A stretch of 64,000 nucleotides of DNA from Verrucomicrobiota bacterium. GTDB lineage: Bacteria; Verrucomicrobiota; Verrucomicrobiia; Verrucomicrobiales; Akkermansiaceae. Of the stretch, positions 1-7,471 are shown piece after piece. A program made the translations under genes and the position numbers. The DNA lies in contig JAPLUI010000487.1 in assembly GCA_026397725.1 (NCBI GenBank), positions 1 through 64,000 of the forward strand, written 5' to 3'. The notes under the pieces were generated by a model. The model saw only the letters and a list, made by a program, of their open reading frames with translations, did not search any database and was not told the origin of the DNA. How positions within the stretch are numbered: the stretch's first letter is position 1; each line of letters opens with the position of its first letter.

Positions 1-192
1 CATACCCCAACGCTTGTCGGAAGGAAGAGTGCCATGTCATTTTCCGGCATTGTCGGTCAATTCCGCGTCAATTCAAAGCTGAGGTCAGGAAGTCTGCAAT
101 TCTGAAATGATTCTGCCATAAATGATTCTGCCATACCTGAGTAGTAATGGAAGATGAAGAATTCGCCTTTCAGTCACTTCTGAAATCAAAAT

Positions 193-366
193 TCAACAAT
201 CATCACTCATCAATCCATTTGGCGGGTTGATCCAAGCCTCGGCCCAGCGGATGTAGTAGTCGCGGGCGGCGGGGCGGATGGCGTGGGATTCGAGGCGGTG
301 GAGGAAGTTCAACCGGGCCGGAGTCGCGGCGGAACCGTCGGGTGGGGGTCGTGCGGGCTTGAACAT
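193..366 (-). pseudogene. N-terminal remnant of an integrase-like tyrosine recombinase
   Basis: A 57-codon reading frame starts at an ATG near 366. Its central part (LHRLESHAIRPAARDYYIRW) resembles the N-terminal SAM-like DNA-binding segment of integron-type tyrosine recombinases. No catalytic domain (R..HxxR..Y) follows. The frame ends in a stop just after the match, so at best this is a truncated leftover of a recombinase gene. The family match is from memory of the motif only. A chance ORF is the alternative. Confidence 0.3.
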
Positions 367-955
367 GAGGACACGATAGCAGTTCAGAGGAACAGCGCAA
401 GAGGAAAAGTTTGATAATTTTGGAGGTGTGGCAGCGGGAGACGCCAGCCATGGCAGTTGTTCCGGTGGGGTGAGGCGATGAGTGGGGTGTTCAAAACTCC
501 GGAACAACCGGGACCATATCTCCCTCGGAAGCCAAGGTGCAATTTCAATGCCAATGCGAATGTATTTGCAGTGCGGATTGATGGTTTGAGAATCGGATGG
601 ACCATTTCCGGTCCTGGTTCCTCCGGTGGTTGAAGCCCTGTGCTCCTTCATCATCGGTTATTCCCTGTTGGATCGTGTGCCGAGATTCCGCAGGAACCAA
701 CACTCCTCTTTTGAACACCCCAGTTCCGGACTGACGGGCGCGGGCCACGCCACTTTTCCCATTCAAGGGGTGACCTGTGGGAAGCGCGACGGCACCGGCC
801 ACGGGCCGAGCCATGGCATGGATCGAAGGACGCCCTGGCATGAGGCAGACCTGCTGCCATCCGGAGGCCGCTGAATTTGCCGGATTCCCAAAATGCCGAC
901 TTCATGTTAGTGCCGATGGCCCCCCTCCGGCGCGGCGACGGGCGGACTATTCCGC
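367..955. other. Non-coding stretch, no gene recognised
   Basis: The ORFs listed here overlap one another on both strands and have no recognisable domain or codon pattern. The 14-mer TGGGGTGTTCAAAA occurs near 483-496 on the plus strand and again, inverted, near 711-724. It may flank a small decayed element, but I see no other sign of one. Confidence 0.4.
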
Positions 956-2035
956 TCATCCATTCGGTGCCGGACCGAGGGTGCCGCCGGGGCCGAATTC
1001 CGCCGGATAGAGGGTCTGCTTGAGGTCCCTGCGTCCCTGGCCGACCGCAGTGGCCCAGCGCACGACGCGGCGGATGTGCGGTGCGTTGTCGAAGCGCAAG
1101 TGGGCCATGCTCGGCTGGCACCAAGTGAACGCGGGGTCGAAATCGCAAGCCACCAACGAGACCTCTCCGGGGACCTGGATTCCGCGGCGGGCCAAAAACT
1201 GCAAGACGCCCGGGATGAATGGCACTTCATCGATGATCAGCGCGGTGGGAGGCGTGTGGCGAAACAGCGAGTCCAGCGCCGCATGCAAACCCTCGGCGGT
1301 TTCTTCCCAATCCGGCAGGTTATAGGCGCCCGTCGGGATGCCATGGGCGGCCAGTTCTGCTAGAAACGCCCGTTCGACGCGGGCCGGCGCGGGCAAGCGG
1401 CGCATTCTTGCGCACAGCACCACGATCCGCCGATGCCCCAGCGCGATGAGTCGGCGCGTGGCCTCCAGATAGGGAACCACCTTGTCCGGACCCACGCTGG
1501 CCAGCGGCAGGCCGGTCCAGCGTCCGGCGAAAGCGATGCAGGGCACCGCTTCCCCGGCGAACCACTCGAGCAGTTCGCGTGACCCGGCCATCACGAGCCA
1601 GCCATCCGTCCGCAATTTGAGCAGGTGGCGGCAAAGCTGTGGCAGATCGTACCGTCGCCCGCGCCGGTGTTGCGCCACCAGAAAGGGGCTAAACCCGGCA
1701 CTCTCAAGCCGCTCCTTGAGGTCGCCGATGAATTGCTGGATCTGGGCATTTTCGTCCTCCAGTGAATCGGACAGCAGGATCCCGATCCGCAGCGCGTGCC
1801 GATACCCCGCAGCCTGCCCGGTGACATGGCGGCTGTGGCCATTTCCGCTCAGGGCCACCACCCCATCGCCCTCCAGCAAACGCAACGCGGCCCGCAACGT
1901 CGTCTTGGAAACCCCCAACTCCGCCGCCATGCGCAGCACCCCAGGCAGTTTTCCGCCCGGGCGGATGTCGCGCAGCATCACGCGCAAATGCCCGGCGGTT
2001 TGTTCAGTGAGGTTGTTGCGGCGCAGCGGTTTCAT
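956..2035 (-). CDS. GntR-type regulator with LacI-like sensor domain
   Basis: Transcription factor of 359 aa. Residues ~1-75 form a GntR-type winged helix (AAELGVSKTTLRAALRLLEG). Residues ~80-359 look like a periplasmic-binding-protein-type LacI sensor (RIGILLSDSLEDENAQIQQF, ALIIDEVPF, VSLVACDFD), the architecture of sugar-responsive repressors. I chose the Met at 2035 rather than 2083 because the winged helix starts right after it and because the longer start would place a 25-bp palindrome inside the gene. It is divergent from the secreted protein at 2184, and the palindrome between them is its likely operator. A carbohydrate ligand is inferred from the neighbourhood. Confidence 0.82.
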   Translation of the reverse strand: MKPLRRNNLTEQTAGHLRVMLRDIRPGGKLPGVLRMAAELGVSKTTLRAALRLLEGDGVVALSGNGHSRHVTGQAAGYRHALRIGILLSDSLEDENAQIQQFIGDLKERLESAGFSPFLVAQHRRGRRYDLPQLCRHLLKLRTDGWLVMAGSRELLEWFAGEAVPCIAFAGRWTGLPLASVGPDKVVPYLEATRRLIALGHRRIVVLCARMRRLPAPARVERAFLAELAAHGIPTGAYNLPDWEETAEGLHAALDSLFRHTPPTALIIDEVPFIPGVLQFLARRGIQVPGEVSLVACDFDPAFTWCQPSMAHLRFDNAPHIRRVVRWATAVGQGRRDLKQTLYPAEFGPGGTLGPAPNG

Positions 2036-2060
2036 TGGCAATGGTGCACGGTGGCAATTG

Positions 2061-2085
2061 AAATGGGCCAACTTTTGGCCCATTT
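2061..2085. promoter_or_regulatory. Perfect palindrome, candidate operator
   Basis: AAATGGGCCA-ACTTT-TGGCCCATTT: two perfect 10-bp arms with a 5-nt spacer. It lies between the divergent GntR/LacI-type regulator and the secreted protein gene. Position and symmetry suit a dimeric repressor that controls both promoters. The factor that binds it is inferred. Confidence 0.6.
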
Positions 2086-2183
2086 GGCAAGAAGAATTGA
2101 TTTGCGGGGGAGCCGGTTGGCGTCTTCAATTCTCACGTTAACCCTAGCTCGCAGGGTTGCCACCTTCTAACCGAAAACCGACC

Positions 2184-4571
2184 ATGAAAACCACCCCTCG
2201 CTCGTTCGTTGCCAATTCTTCGCTTGTCGCTGCCTTAGCCATGCTCGTCCTGATTGGCGGGGCGGCCCGGGCAGACGTCATCAAGCCGGTCGCGGCCACC
2301 GGCAACCCGCAAGGATATCCCGGGCGTTATGATGTCAGAACGGTTGATGGCAGTGGCTTGAGCAGTACGACCATGCCTACCGATCCCGACGCCGGACCGT
2401 GGCCGACGCATACATCTACTCCTGACAGCAACATGTGGCTTGCTTATCCGAAGAGCACCTATCCCAATCCGACGATCAGCTTCGATTTGGGCGATCCCTA
2501 CATCTTGTCAGGCGTCCATGTCTGGAATTACAACGAAAACCTCAGCAACCGGGGATGCCGGAATGTCGATGTCTATGTTTCGAATGACAATGCAACCTGG
2601 GGCTCGGCGGTTGCCACTTGGGAACTCGGCCAGGCGAGCGGCGACGGTAGCTACACCGGCGAGAACAAGAGTTTTCCGACCCCCACGCAACCGGTACGCT
2701 ACGTGAAGTTCGTGCCGACCAGCGATTGGGGCGGCGACAGCCGCGGCCTCTCCGAAGTGCGCTTCATCACTCCGCCGCCCGTTTTTGGGGTGGTCCTCAC
2801 CGGCCCGACCAATAACCAGGCATTGTCGACGAGCACACCGGTCACCGCCAGCGCCACCGTGGTGGAATACGGTACCCCGCCGTACACCGTGCGGTTCTTC
2901 CTGAAGCAAGGCGAGGGCAGCTTCGTCCAGACTGGCGGCGACGTGACGGCCAATCCCTATCTGGCCGACCTCGGCCCCCTGGCCGCCGCAACCTATCAGA
3001 TATACGCCACGGTCACCGACAGCGCCACACCGACGGCCAACAACGCGACTTCCGCCACCCACACCTTCACCGTCGGCGATTTGCCGCCCACGGTGGCGAT
3101 CACCAGCCCGGCAGCTAACAGCAACTTACCACCCGGCACGGCCATCGTGATCGACGCCACGGCCACCGACGATTACTCGGTCACACAGGTGGATTTCTAT
3201 GCCGACGGCTCATTGATCGGCACCGACTCCTCGGCCCCCTACGGCTGTTCGTGGAGCGGGGCTGCGGTGGGCGTCCATTCGCTCACCGCGGTGGCCACCG
3301 ACAACAACAGCCAGACGACGACATCGGCGGCCGTTTCTGTTAGAGTGGCGGTTGCCCCGTTGACGATCAACCTTGCGCCGTCGGGCACGGCGAGCGACAA
3401 CCTCCAGACGCACAACCGCTACAACGACCTGACCAACACCGTCGGCAACGACCCGCGGCTGTGGTTTGGCATCAAGTGGACGTCGGAGCAGTTGGTCAAT
3501 GCCCTCTATCTGCAGGCCAAGCCGGACGATTACCCGACGGACTTCGTCTTTCAGGTGGCGAACCCTGGCGTGACGAACCCGGACCTGAGCACCGACACGG
3601 ACTGGTGGACACCGGACGGTTGGGCGTTCGCCGGCAATACCAACGATCACCCGTCCGTGACGTCGGCCACCCCGCTCGCGACCTATGCGGTGCGGGTCAA
3701 GGCGACCAGCGCGGACCAGTTCGCGTCGAGCGAGTTGTTAGTGCTGAAGGGCGTGTCAACCAACGTGGCGCCGGACGCCACCAGGGGCGGCCTGAGCGGG
3801 TGGGCCGGCACCGCTTCGAGGATTGTCGACGGCGTGATCATGTATGACCAGCAAGTGACGATCCAACAGGTGGCGCCGCCGCCGTTGACCTTCGACTGGG
3901 CTACCCCGCAGACCCTCGGCGGCATCATGATTTCGAGTGGCGCGGGCAGTTATCCGACGTCCTACGATGTCGAGTACCAGGATGGTTCGGGCACTTGGCA
4001 GACGGCGGTCAACGTGTGGGGCAACACCAAGCAAATCTCGGTGGCCGGTTTCACGCCCGCGACAAGCGAGCATTTCCGGGTGAAGCTGACCGGCACGTCC
4101 GACAACACCTATCAGCGACTGTCCGAAATCATGCTGTTCACCTCGGTGATTCCGCCGACCCCAGGCAGCGGTTTCGCGGGATGGATCGGCACGGGCGGAT
4201 ACGATCTAACAGGCGCGGCGGCGGCCGTTGACTTCGACTACGACGGCGATGGTTTCGAGAACGGCGCCGAGTATGTGTTAGGGACGGATCCCACCTTGCC
4301 GAACGGCGGCGGGCCGGTGGCTGCGGCGGATGGCGGCGATTTCGTGTTCACTTTCCAACGGGCGCTCGCGTCGAAGACGCCGGACACCACGGTGGTGATC
4401 GATGTCGGCGCCGACTTGGTCAACTGGCCCGGTGTCTATCCGGTTGACACTGCCCCCGAAGTCACCATCACTTCCGGCGCGCCAGGGTACGAGACGGTGA
4501 CCTTGCGGGTGCCCCGCGCGCCGGACGCCAGGAAGTTCGCGCGGATGCGCGTCACTGTCACCTCGCCATGA
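2184..4571 (+). CDS. Secreted discoidin/Ig-domain protein with DxDxDG tail
   Basis: Exported protein of 795 aa, probably carbohydrate-binding and without an obvious catalytic domain. A signal peptide covers ~1-32. A discoidin (F5/8 type C)-like module follows at ~70-200 (SGVHVWNYNENLSNRGCRNV). Next come two Ig-like domains at ~205-400 (PPTVAITSPAANSNLPPGTA) and two more discoidin-like segments at ~405-660. The C-terminus (DFDYDGDGFENGAEYVLGTD) is the calcium-binding-like tail common on verrucomicrobial secreted proteins. The ATG at 2184 directly precedes the signal peptide; the track start at 2157 adds nine implausible residues. Upstream sequence is A/C-rich with no Shine-Dalgarno. Probably controlled by the divergent regulator. 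Confidence 0.8.
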   Translation: MKTTPRSFVANSSLVAALAMLVLIGGAARADVIKPVAATGNPQGYPGRYDVRTVDGSGLSSTTMPTDPDAGPWPTHTSTPDSNMWLAYPKSTYPNPTISFDLGDPYILSGVHVWNYNENLSNRGCRNVDVYVSNDNATWGSAVATWELGQASGDGSYTGENKSFPTPTQPVRYVKFVPTSDWGGDSRGLSEVRFITPPPVFGVVLTGPTNNQALSTSTPVTASATVVEYGTPPYTVRFFLKQGEGSFVQTGGDVTANPYLADLGPLAAATYQIYATVTDSATPTANNATSATHTFTVGDLPPTVAITSPAANSNLPPGTAIVIDATATDDYSVTQVDFYADGSLIGTDSSAPYGCSWSGAAVGVHSLTAVATDNNSQTTTSAAVSVRVAVAPLTINLAPSGTASDNLQTHNRYNDLTNTVGNDPRLWFGIKWTSEQLVNALYLQAKPDDYPTDFVFQVANPGVTNPDLSTDTDWWTPDGWAFAGNTNDHPSVTSATPLATYAVRVKATSADQFASSELLVLKGVSTNVAPDATRGGLSGWAGTASRIVDGVIMYDQQVTIQQVAPPPLTFDWATPQTLGGIMISSGAGSYPTSYDVEYQDGSGTWQTAVNVWGNTKQISVAGFTPATSEHFRVKLTGTSDNTYQRLSEIMLFTSVIPPTPGSGFAGWIGTGGYDLTGAAAAVDFDYDGDGFENGAEYVLGTDPTLPNGGGPVAAADGGDFVFTFQRALASKTPDTTVVIDVGADLVNWPGVYPVDTAPEVTITSGAPGYETVTLRVPRAPDARKFARMRVTVTSP

Positions 4572-4606
4572 TGATGTGCCCGCCGCCGGATTCCAGCCAA
4601 TGTGTG

Positions 4607-4640
4607 GCCCGTGGGAAATGCCGAAGCCATTCCCACGGGC
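4607..4640 (+). terminator. Stem-loop after the secreted discoidin protein
   Basis: GCCCGTGGGAAATG pairs with CATTCCCACGGGC around a short loop, 36 nt after the stop at 4571. One arm has a single bulged A. There is no U-run, so it may be a weak or Rho-assisted terminator. Confidence 0.45.
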
Positions 4641-4781
4641 ATCGCTATGGCCTGGATCCAAGCGCTCGATTCCGGAATCCCATCCACGAATTGTCTGTGA
4701 AGTGACACTTGATCCCATACTTGTTGCCAACACCTTGTCGGGTACACTTAGTCGAGCTTCTTCGTCGGGGCTAGCGGCCCG

Positions 4782-4930
4782 ACTAAGCGGGTCAACTAAG
4801 CGTAGAGGACTAAGCGTAGAGGACTAAGTGTAGAGGACTAAGTGTAGAGGACTAAGTGTAGAGGACTAAGTGTAGAGGACTAAGTGTAGAGGACTAAGTG
4901 TAGAGGACTAAGTGTAGAGGACTAAGCGTA
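4782..4930. repeat. 14-bp tandem minisatellite, about ten copies
   Basis: Nine complete copies of ACTAAGYGTAGAGG run from 4795 to 4920. A 10-nt partial copy follows, and a degenerate copy precedes at 4782. The outer copies carry C at the variable position and the middle ones T. The array is intergenic. CTTAGTCG at 4747-4754 is an inverted match to CGACTAAG at 4780-4787. The rest of 4572-5037 shows no gene. Confidence 0.9.
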
Positions 4931-5037
4931 TGCGACCAAGAGCCAGCCATCCGCCACTGGAATGACCGTCTGAAATATGCGCCCGTTATCCACCCCCCTT
5001 CATCTAACAATCAAAGTTTTTTCCCAACAATAACACT

Positions 5038-6594
5038 ATGAAACACACACCCGGCAAACTACCCGCCGTTTTCCGTTCCTTGCGCTCGGCAATCCCCGTC
5101 TTTCTTTCTCTCGGCATGCTTTCGGTCAGCATCGCCGCCGACAATGAACCGCCGAAACTCCTGCCCATCACTCCGGTCGAACCGGGGTTGCGGTTCGCCC
5201 GTTTGTTCAACGACCACATGGTGCTGCAGCGCGAGATGCCGGTGAAGGTGTGGGGTTGGGCGAAGGCGGGCGAGACAGTCACAGTCGGGTTCGCGGGTCA
5301 GACGGCACCTGCCACCGCCGGTGGCGACGGGCGGTGGGTGGCGACACTCAAGCCGTTGGAGGCGAGCAGCGAGGGGAGGGAACTGACCGCGAGCAGCGGT
5401 GCCGCCAAGGTGACCATCAAGGATGTGCTGGTGGGCGAGGTTTGGCTGTTAGGTGGGCAAAGCAACATGTCGTTCCCGTTGTGGGTGCGCAACGACGGCT
5501 TCACGGCGAAGGACGCGGAGGCGCATCCGGAATATGGTGTGATCCGTTGCGTCGCCACGCTGCATGGTGAATTCGCCGATCCGCCTTATGACAAACTTGA
5601 CTGGATCCATAAGGAACCGCAAAAGGAATTGCCATTCAAGCGCGAGTGGGTGGTGTTCGGCCCGCACTGCATCCAACTCCACGCGCCGCCGGTCAGCGCG
5701 TTCGGGTTTTTCTTCGCCAAAAATCTCTTCGATCAACTCAAGGTGCCGGTCGGGCTGATCGACACCTCGGTCGGTGGCACGCTCGCGCATTACTGGGCAC
5801 CGGCCGCGGCACAGCAGAACATCCCGGATTTGGCGCCGTTCTTCAACTCACCGATTTGGTTTCCAGGATGCCTGTACAACAGCACCATCTGGCCGATCCG
5901 CGATCTGACGTTGCGCGGCACATGGTTCTATCTCGGCGAGAACAACTCGATGACCAAGCCCATATCGATCTTCGAGCCCACGTACCGGGCGGTGATCGCC
6001 TCGTGGCGCCAGACGTTCGACATGCCGGAGATGCCCTTTGGCATTGTCCAGACCGCGAGCTGTGGCAGCGGCAAGAGCGTGTATGGGCCGTCGCCGAACA
6101 ACATTGTGCAGGAGGCACAGTTGCGGATCCAGCGCACGACGCCGCACACCGGCATCGTGGTGACCACCGACGAGGTGCATGGCGATCTGCACATCATCCG
6201 GAAGCAGTCGCATGGCGAACGGGCTATTCGTTGGGCGATGGCGGAAGTTTACACGAAGAGCCTGCCGGAAGGGCAGCAACCGAAGACCTGGGGCACTCCG
6301 GTGTTCAAGTCGGCGGAGACTAAGGAAAACAAGCTGATTGTTAAAATGGAAACCATGGACGGTGAAGCGCTGGTGCTGAAAGGCGAGCCGGCCGGTTTCG
6401 TGGTGGCGGGTGACGACAAACAGTTCTACGAAGCGAAGGCCGAAGTTGTGGACAAGATCACGGTTGTTCTTTCGAGCGACAAGGTGGCTAAACCGGTGGC
6501 GGCGCGCTTCGGCTGGTCCGGTACGCCATATATCAATCTCTGGACTGAAAGCGGCCTGCCTGTGAGCCCGTTCAGGACGGATGACTGGGAGTGA
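5038..6594 (+). CDS. Sialate O-acetylesterase-like esterase
   Basis: Exported SGNH-type esterase (SASA family) of 518 aa, expected to remove acetyl groups from sialic acid or other glycans. A signal peptide covers ~1-34. A beta-sandwich N-terminal domain follows (NDHMVLQREMPVKVWGWAKA). The catalytic serine block is GGQSNM near residue 141, and the C-terminal D-x-H region is GDLHIIRKQSHGERAI. The usual YQGE block reads YLGENN here. A G-poor leader precedes the ATG without a Shine-Dalgarno. The exact substrate cannot be told from sequence; many family members in this phylum act on plant or algal acetylated glycans. Confidence 0.85.
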   Translation: MKHTPGKLPAVFRSLRSAIPVFLSLGMLSVSIAADNEPPKLLPITPVEPGLRFARLFNDHMVLQREMPVKVWGWAKAGETVTVGFAGQTAPATAGGDGRWVATLKPLEASSEGRELTASSGAAKVTIKDVLVGEVWLLGGQSNMSFPLWVRNDGFTAKDAEAHPEYGVIRCVATLHGEFADPPYDKLDWIHKEPQKELPFKREWVVFGPHCIQLHAPPVSAFGFFFAKNLFDQLKVPVGLIDTSVGGTLAHYWAPAAAQQNIPDLAPFFNSPIWFPGCLYNSTIWPIRDLTLRGTWFYLGENNSMTKPISIFEPTYRAVIASWRQTFDMPEMPFGIVQTASCGSGKSVYGPSPNNIVQEAQLRIQRTTPHTGIVVTTDEVHGDLHIIRKQSHGERAIRWAMAEVYTKSLPEGQQPKTWGTPVFKSAETKENKLIVKMETMDGEALVLKGEPAGFVVAGDDKQFYEAKAEVVDKITVVLSSDKVAKPVAARFGWSGTPYINLWTESGLPVSPFRTDDWE

Positions 6595-6617
6595 GGGTGA
6601 AGGGATAGATCAACCAT

Positions 6618-6965
6618 GTCGGGACTGACTATCTGCCGGCTGCACTGGTGTTCATGGCGGATGATTCCGGAACCGAGTACCGTGCCGCCGACGGCAAGCA
6701 AGTCGTCATCAGCGGCGGTCTCAAGCTGAACCTCAAGTGGGAGTTATTTCGCGACGGCATCATGCAGGCCTTCGCATACGGACAGAACGAGGTATATGAG
6801 AAACTCGACCAGACACCCGGATCGAAGACCGACGATTACCCGGCTGATTGTGTGGTGGAGGACTGCTTGCTCCGTGGCATCGGCATGGTGGAGAAGCAGG
6901 CGGCTGGCGTTCAAGTATCGATGGCATCCGGAATCATGGTCCGGCACTGCTCGATCGATGAAGCC
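6618..6965 (+). pseudogene. Remnant of a right-handed beta-helix protein
   Basis: The frame contains pieces that look like a parallel beta-helix secreted protein in the correct order but far too close together: YLPAALVF, ISGGLKLNLKWELFRDGIMQ, and then VEDCLLRGIGMVEKQAAGVQ. There is no signal peptide. Internal deletions probably joined the segments. It follows the esterase by only 24 nt, so it may be the wreck of a neighbouring lyase-type gene. Confidence 0.5.
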
Positions 6966-7183
6966 AAGAGCGACGGCAAGACCTCCCGCGAATCCCCACC
7001 CGCGTGCTTCGTGAAGCCGTGGTGAACGCCGTGATGCACCGCTCCTGGCAAGCCAGAGCCGGGAGTTTCTGGCAAACGGCGGCTTCACGGAAAACCTGCA
7101 CACCGCCCGCGTGAAAATGAGACAGTCGGACAGGTCGGACATGTCTGACCCGTCTGACCCTCCGAATCCCTCACCACCATGAA
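6966..7183 (+). pseudogene. Remnant of an AlbA_2/HATPase-type regulator
   Basis: In a different frame from the beta-helix debris, codons read RIPTRVLREAVVNAVMHRSW, the conserved core of the ATP-binding domain found C-terminal to AlbA_2 DNA-binding domains. After a frame change come SREFLANGGFTENLHTARVK and a run of Ser-Asp-rich hexamer repeats. No start codon or N-terminal domain is present, so this is a transplanted 3' fragment. Confidence 0.5.
7115..7165. repeat. TCGGAC-type low-complexity repeat
   Basis: Degenerate hexamer repeats (GTCGGACAGGTCGGACATGT...) that would read SDRSDMSD on one strand and CPTCPT on the other. I have seen this type scattered in intergenic DNA of related genomes. 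From 7166 to 7471 I see nothing else before the next gene. Confidence 0.45.
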
Positions 7184-7471
7184 TGCCCGCCCGCCAACTC
7201 CATGACTCTTTCCAATCTCTGTCGGTTGGTTCAAACGCTGGTCCGAACAGTCACTCCAACATGCAATGAAACCACCACCCCGAGGCACCGGATGCGTTCA
7301 TTGCGCTGGTCCGGATCGGTGGGGGGCGTCGTCGGCCTTGGGCCGGGTGGTCTGATCCCGGAAACAATTGCAGCGGATACCCATAATTTCCATTGCCTGG
7401 GTGGGAGAGGCGGGCTAGACTCGTTGGCAAGGATGGCGGCATGAAGTGGCTATCCGAGAAGAAACCGACCG

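Noticed and set aside
4782-4930. Possible CRISPR array
   Set aside because: Units are contiguous 14-mers without spacers, so it is a minisatellite.
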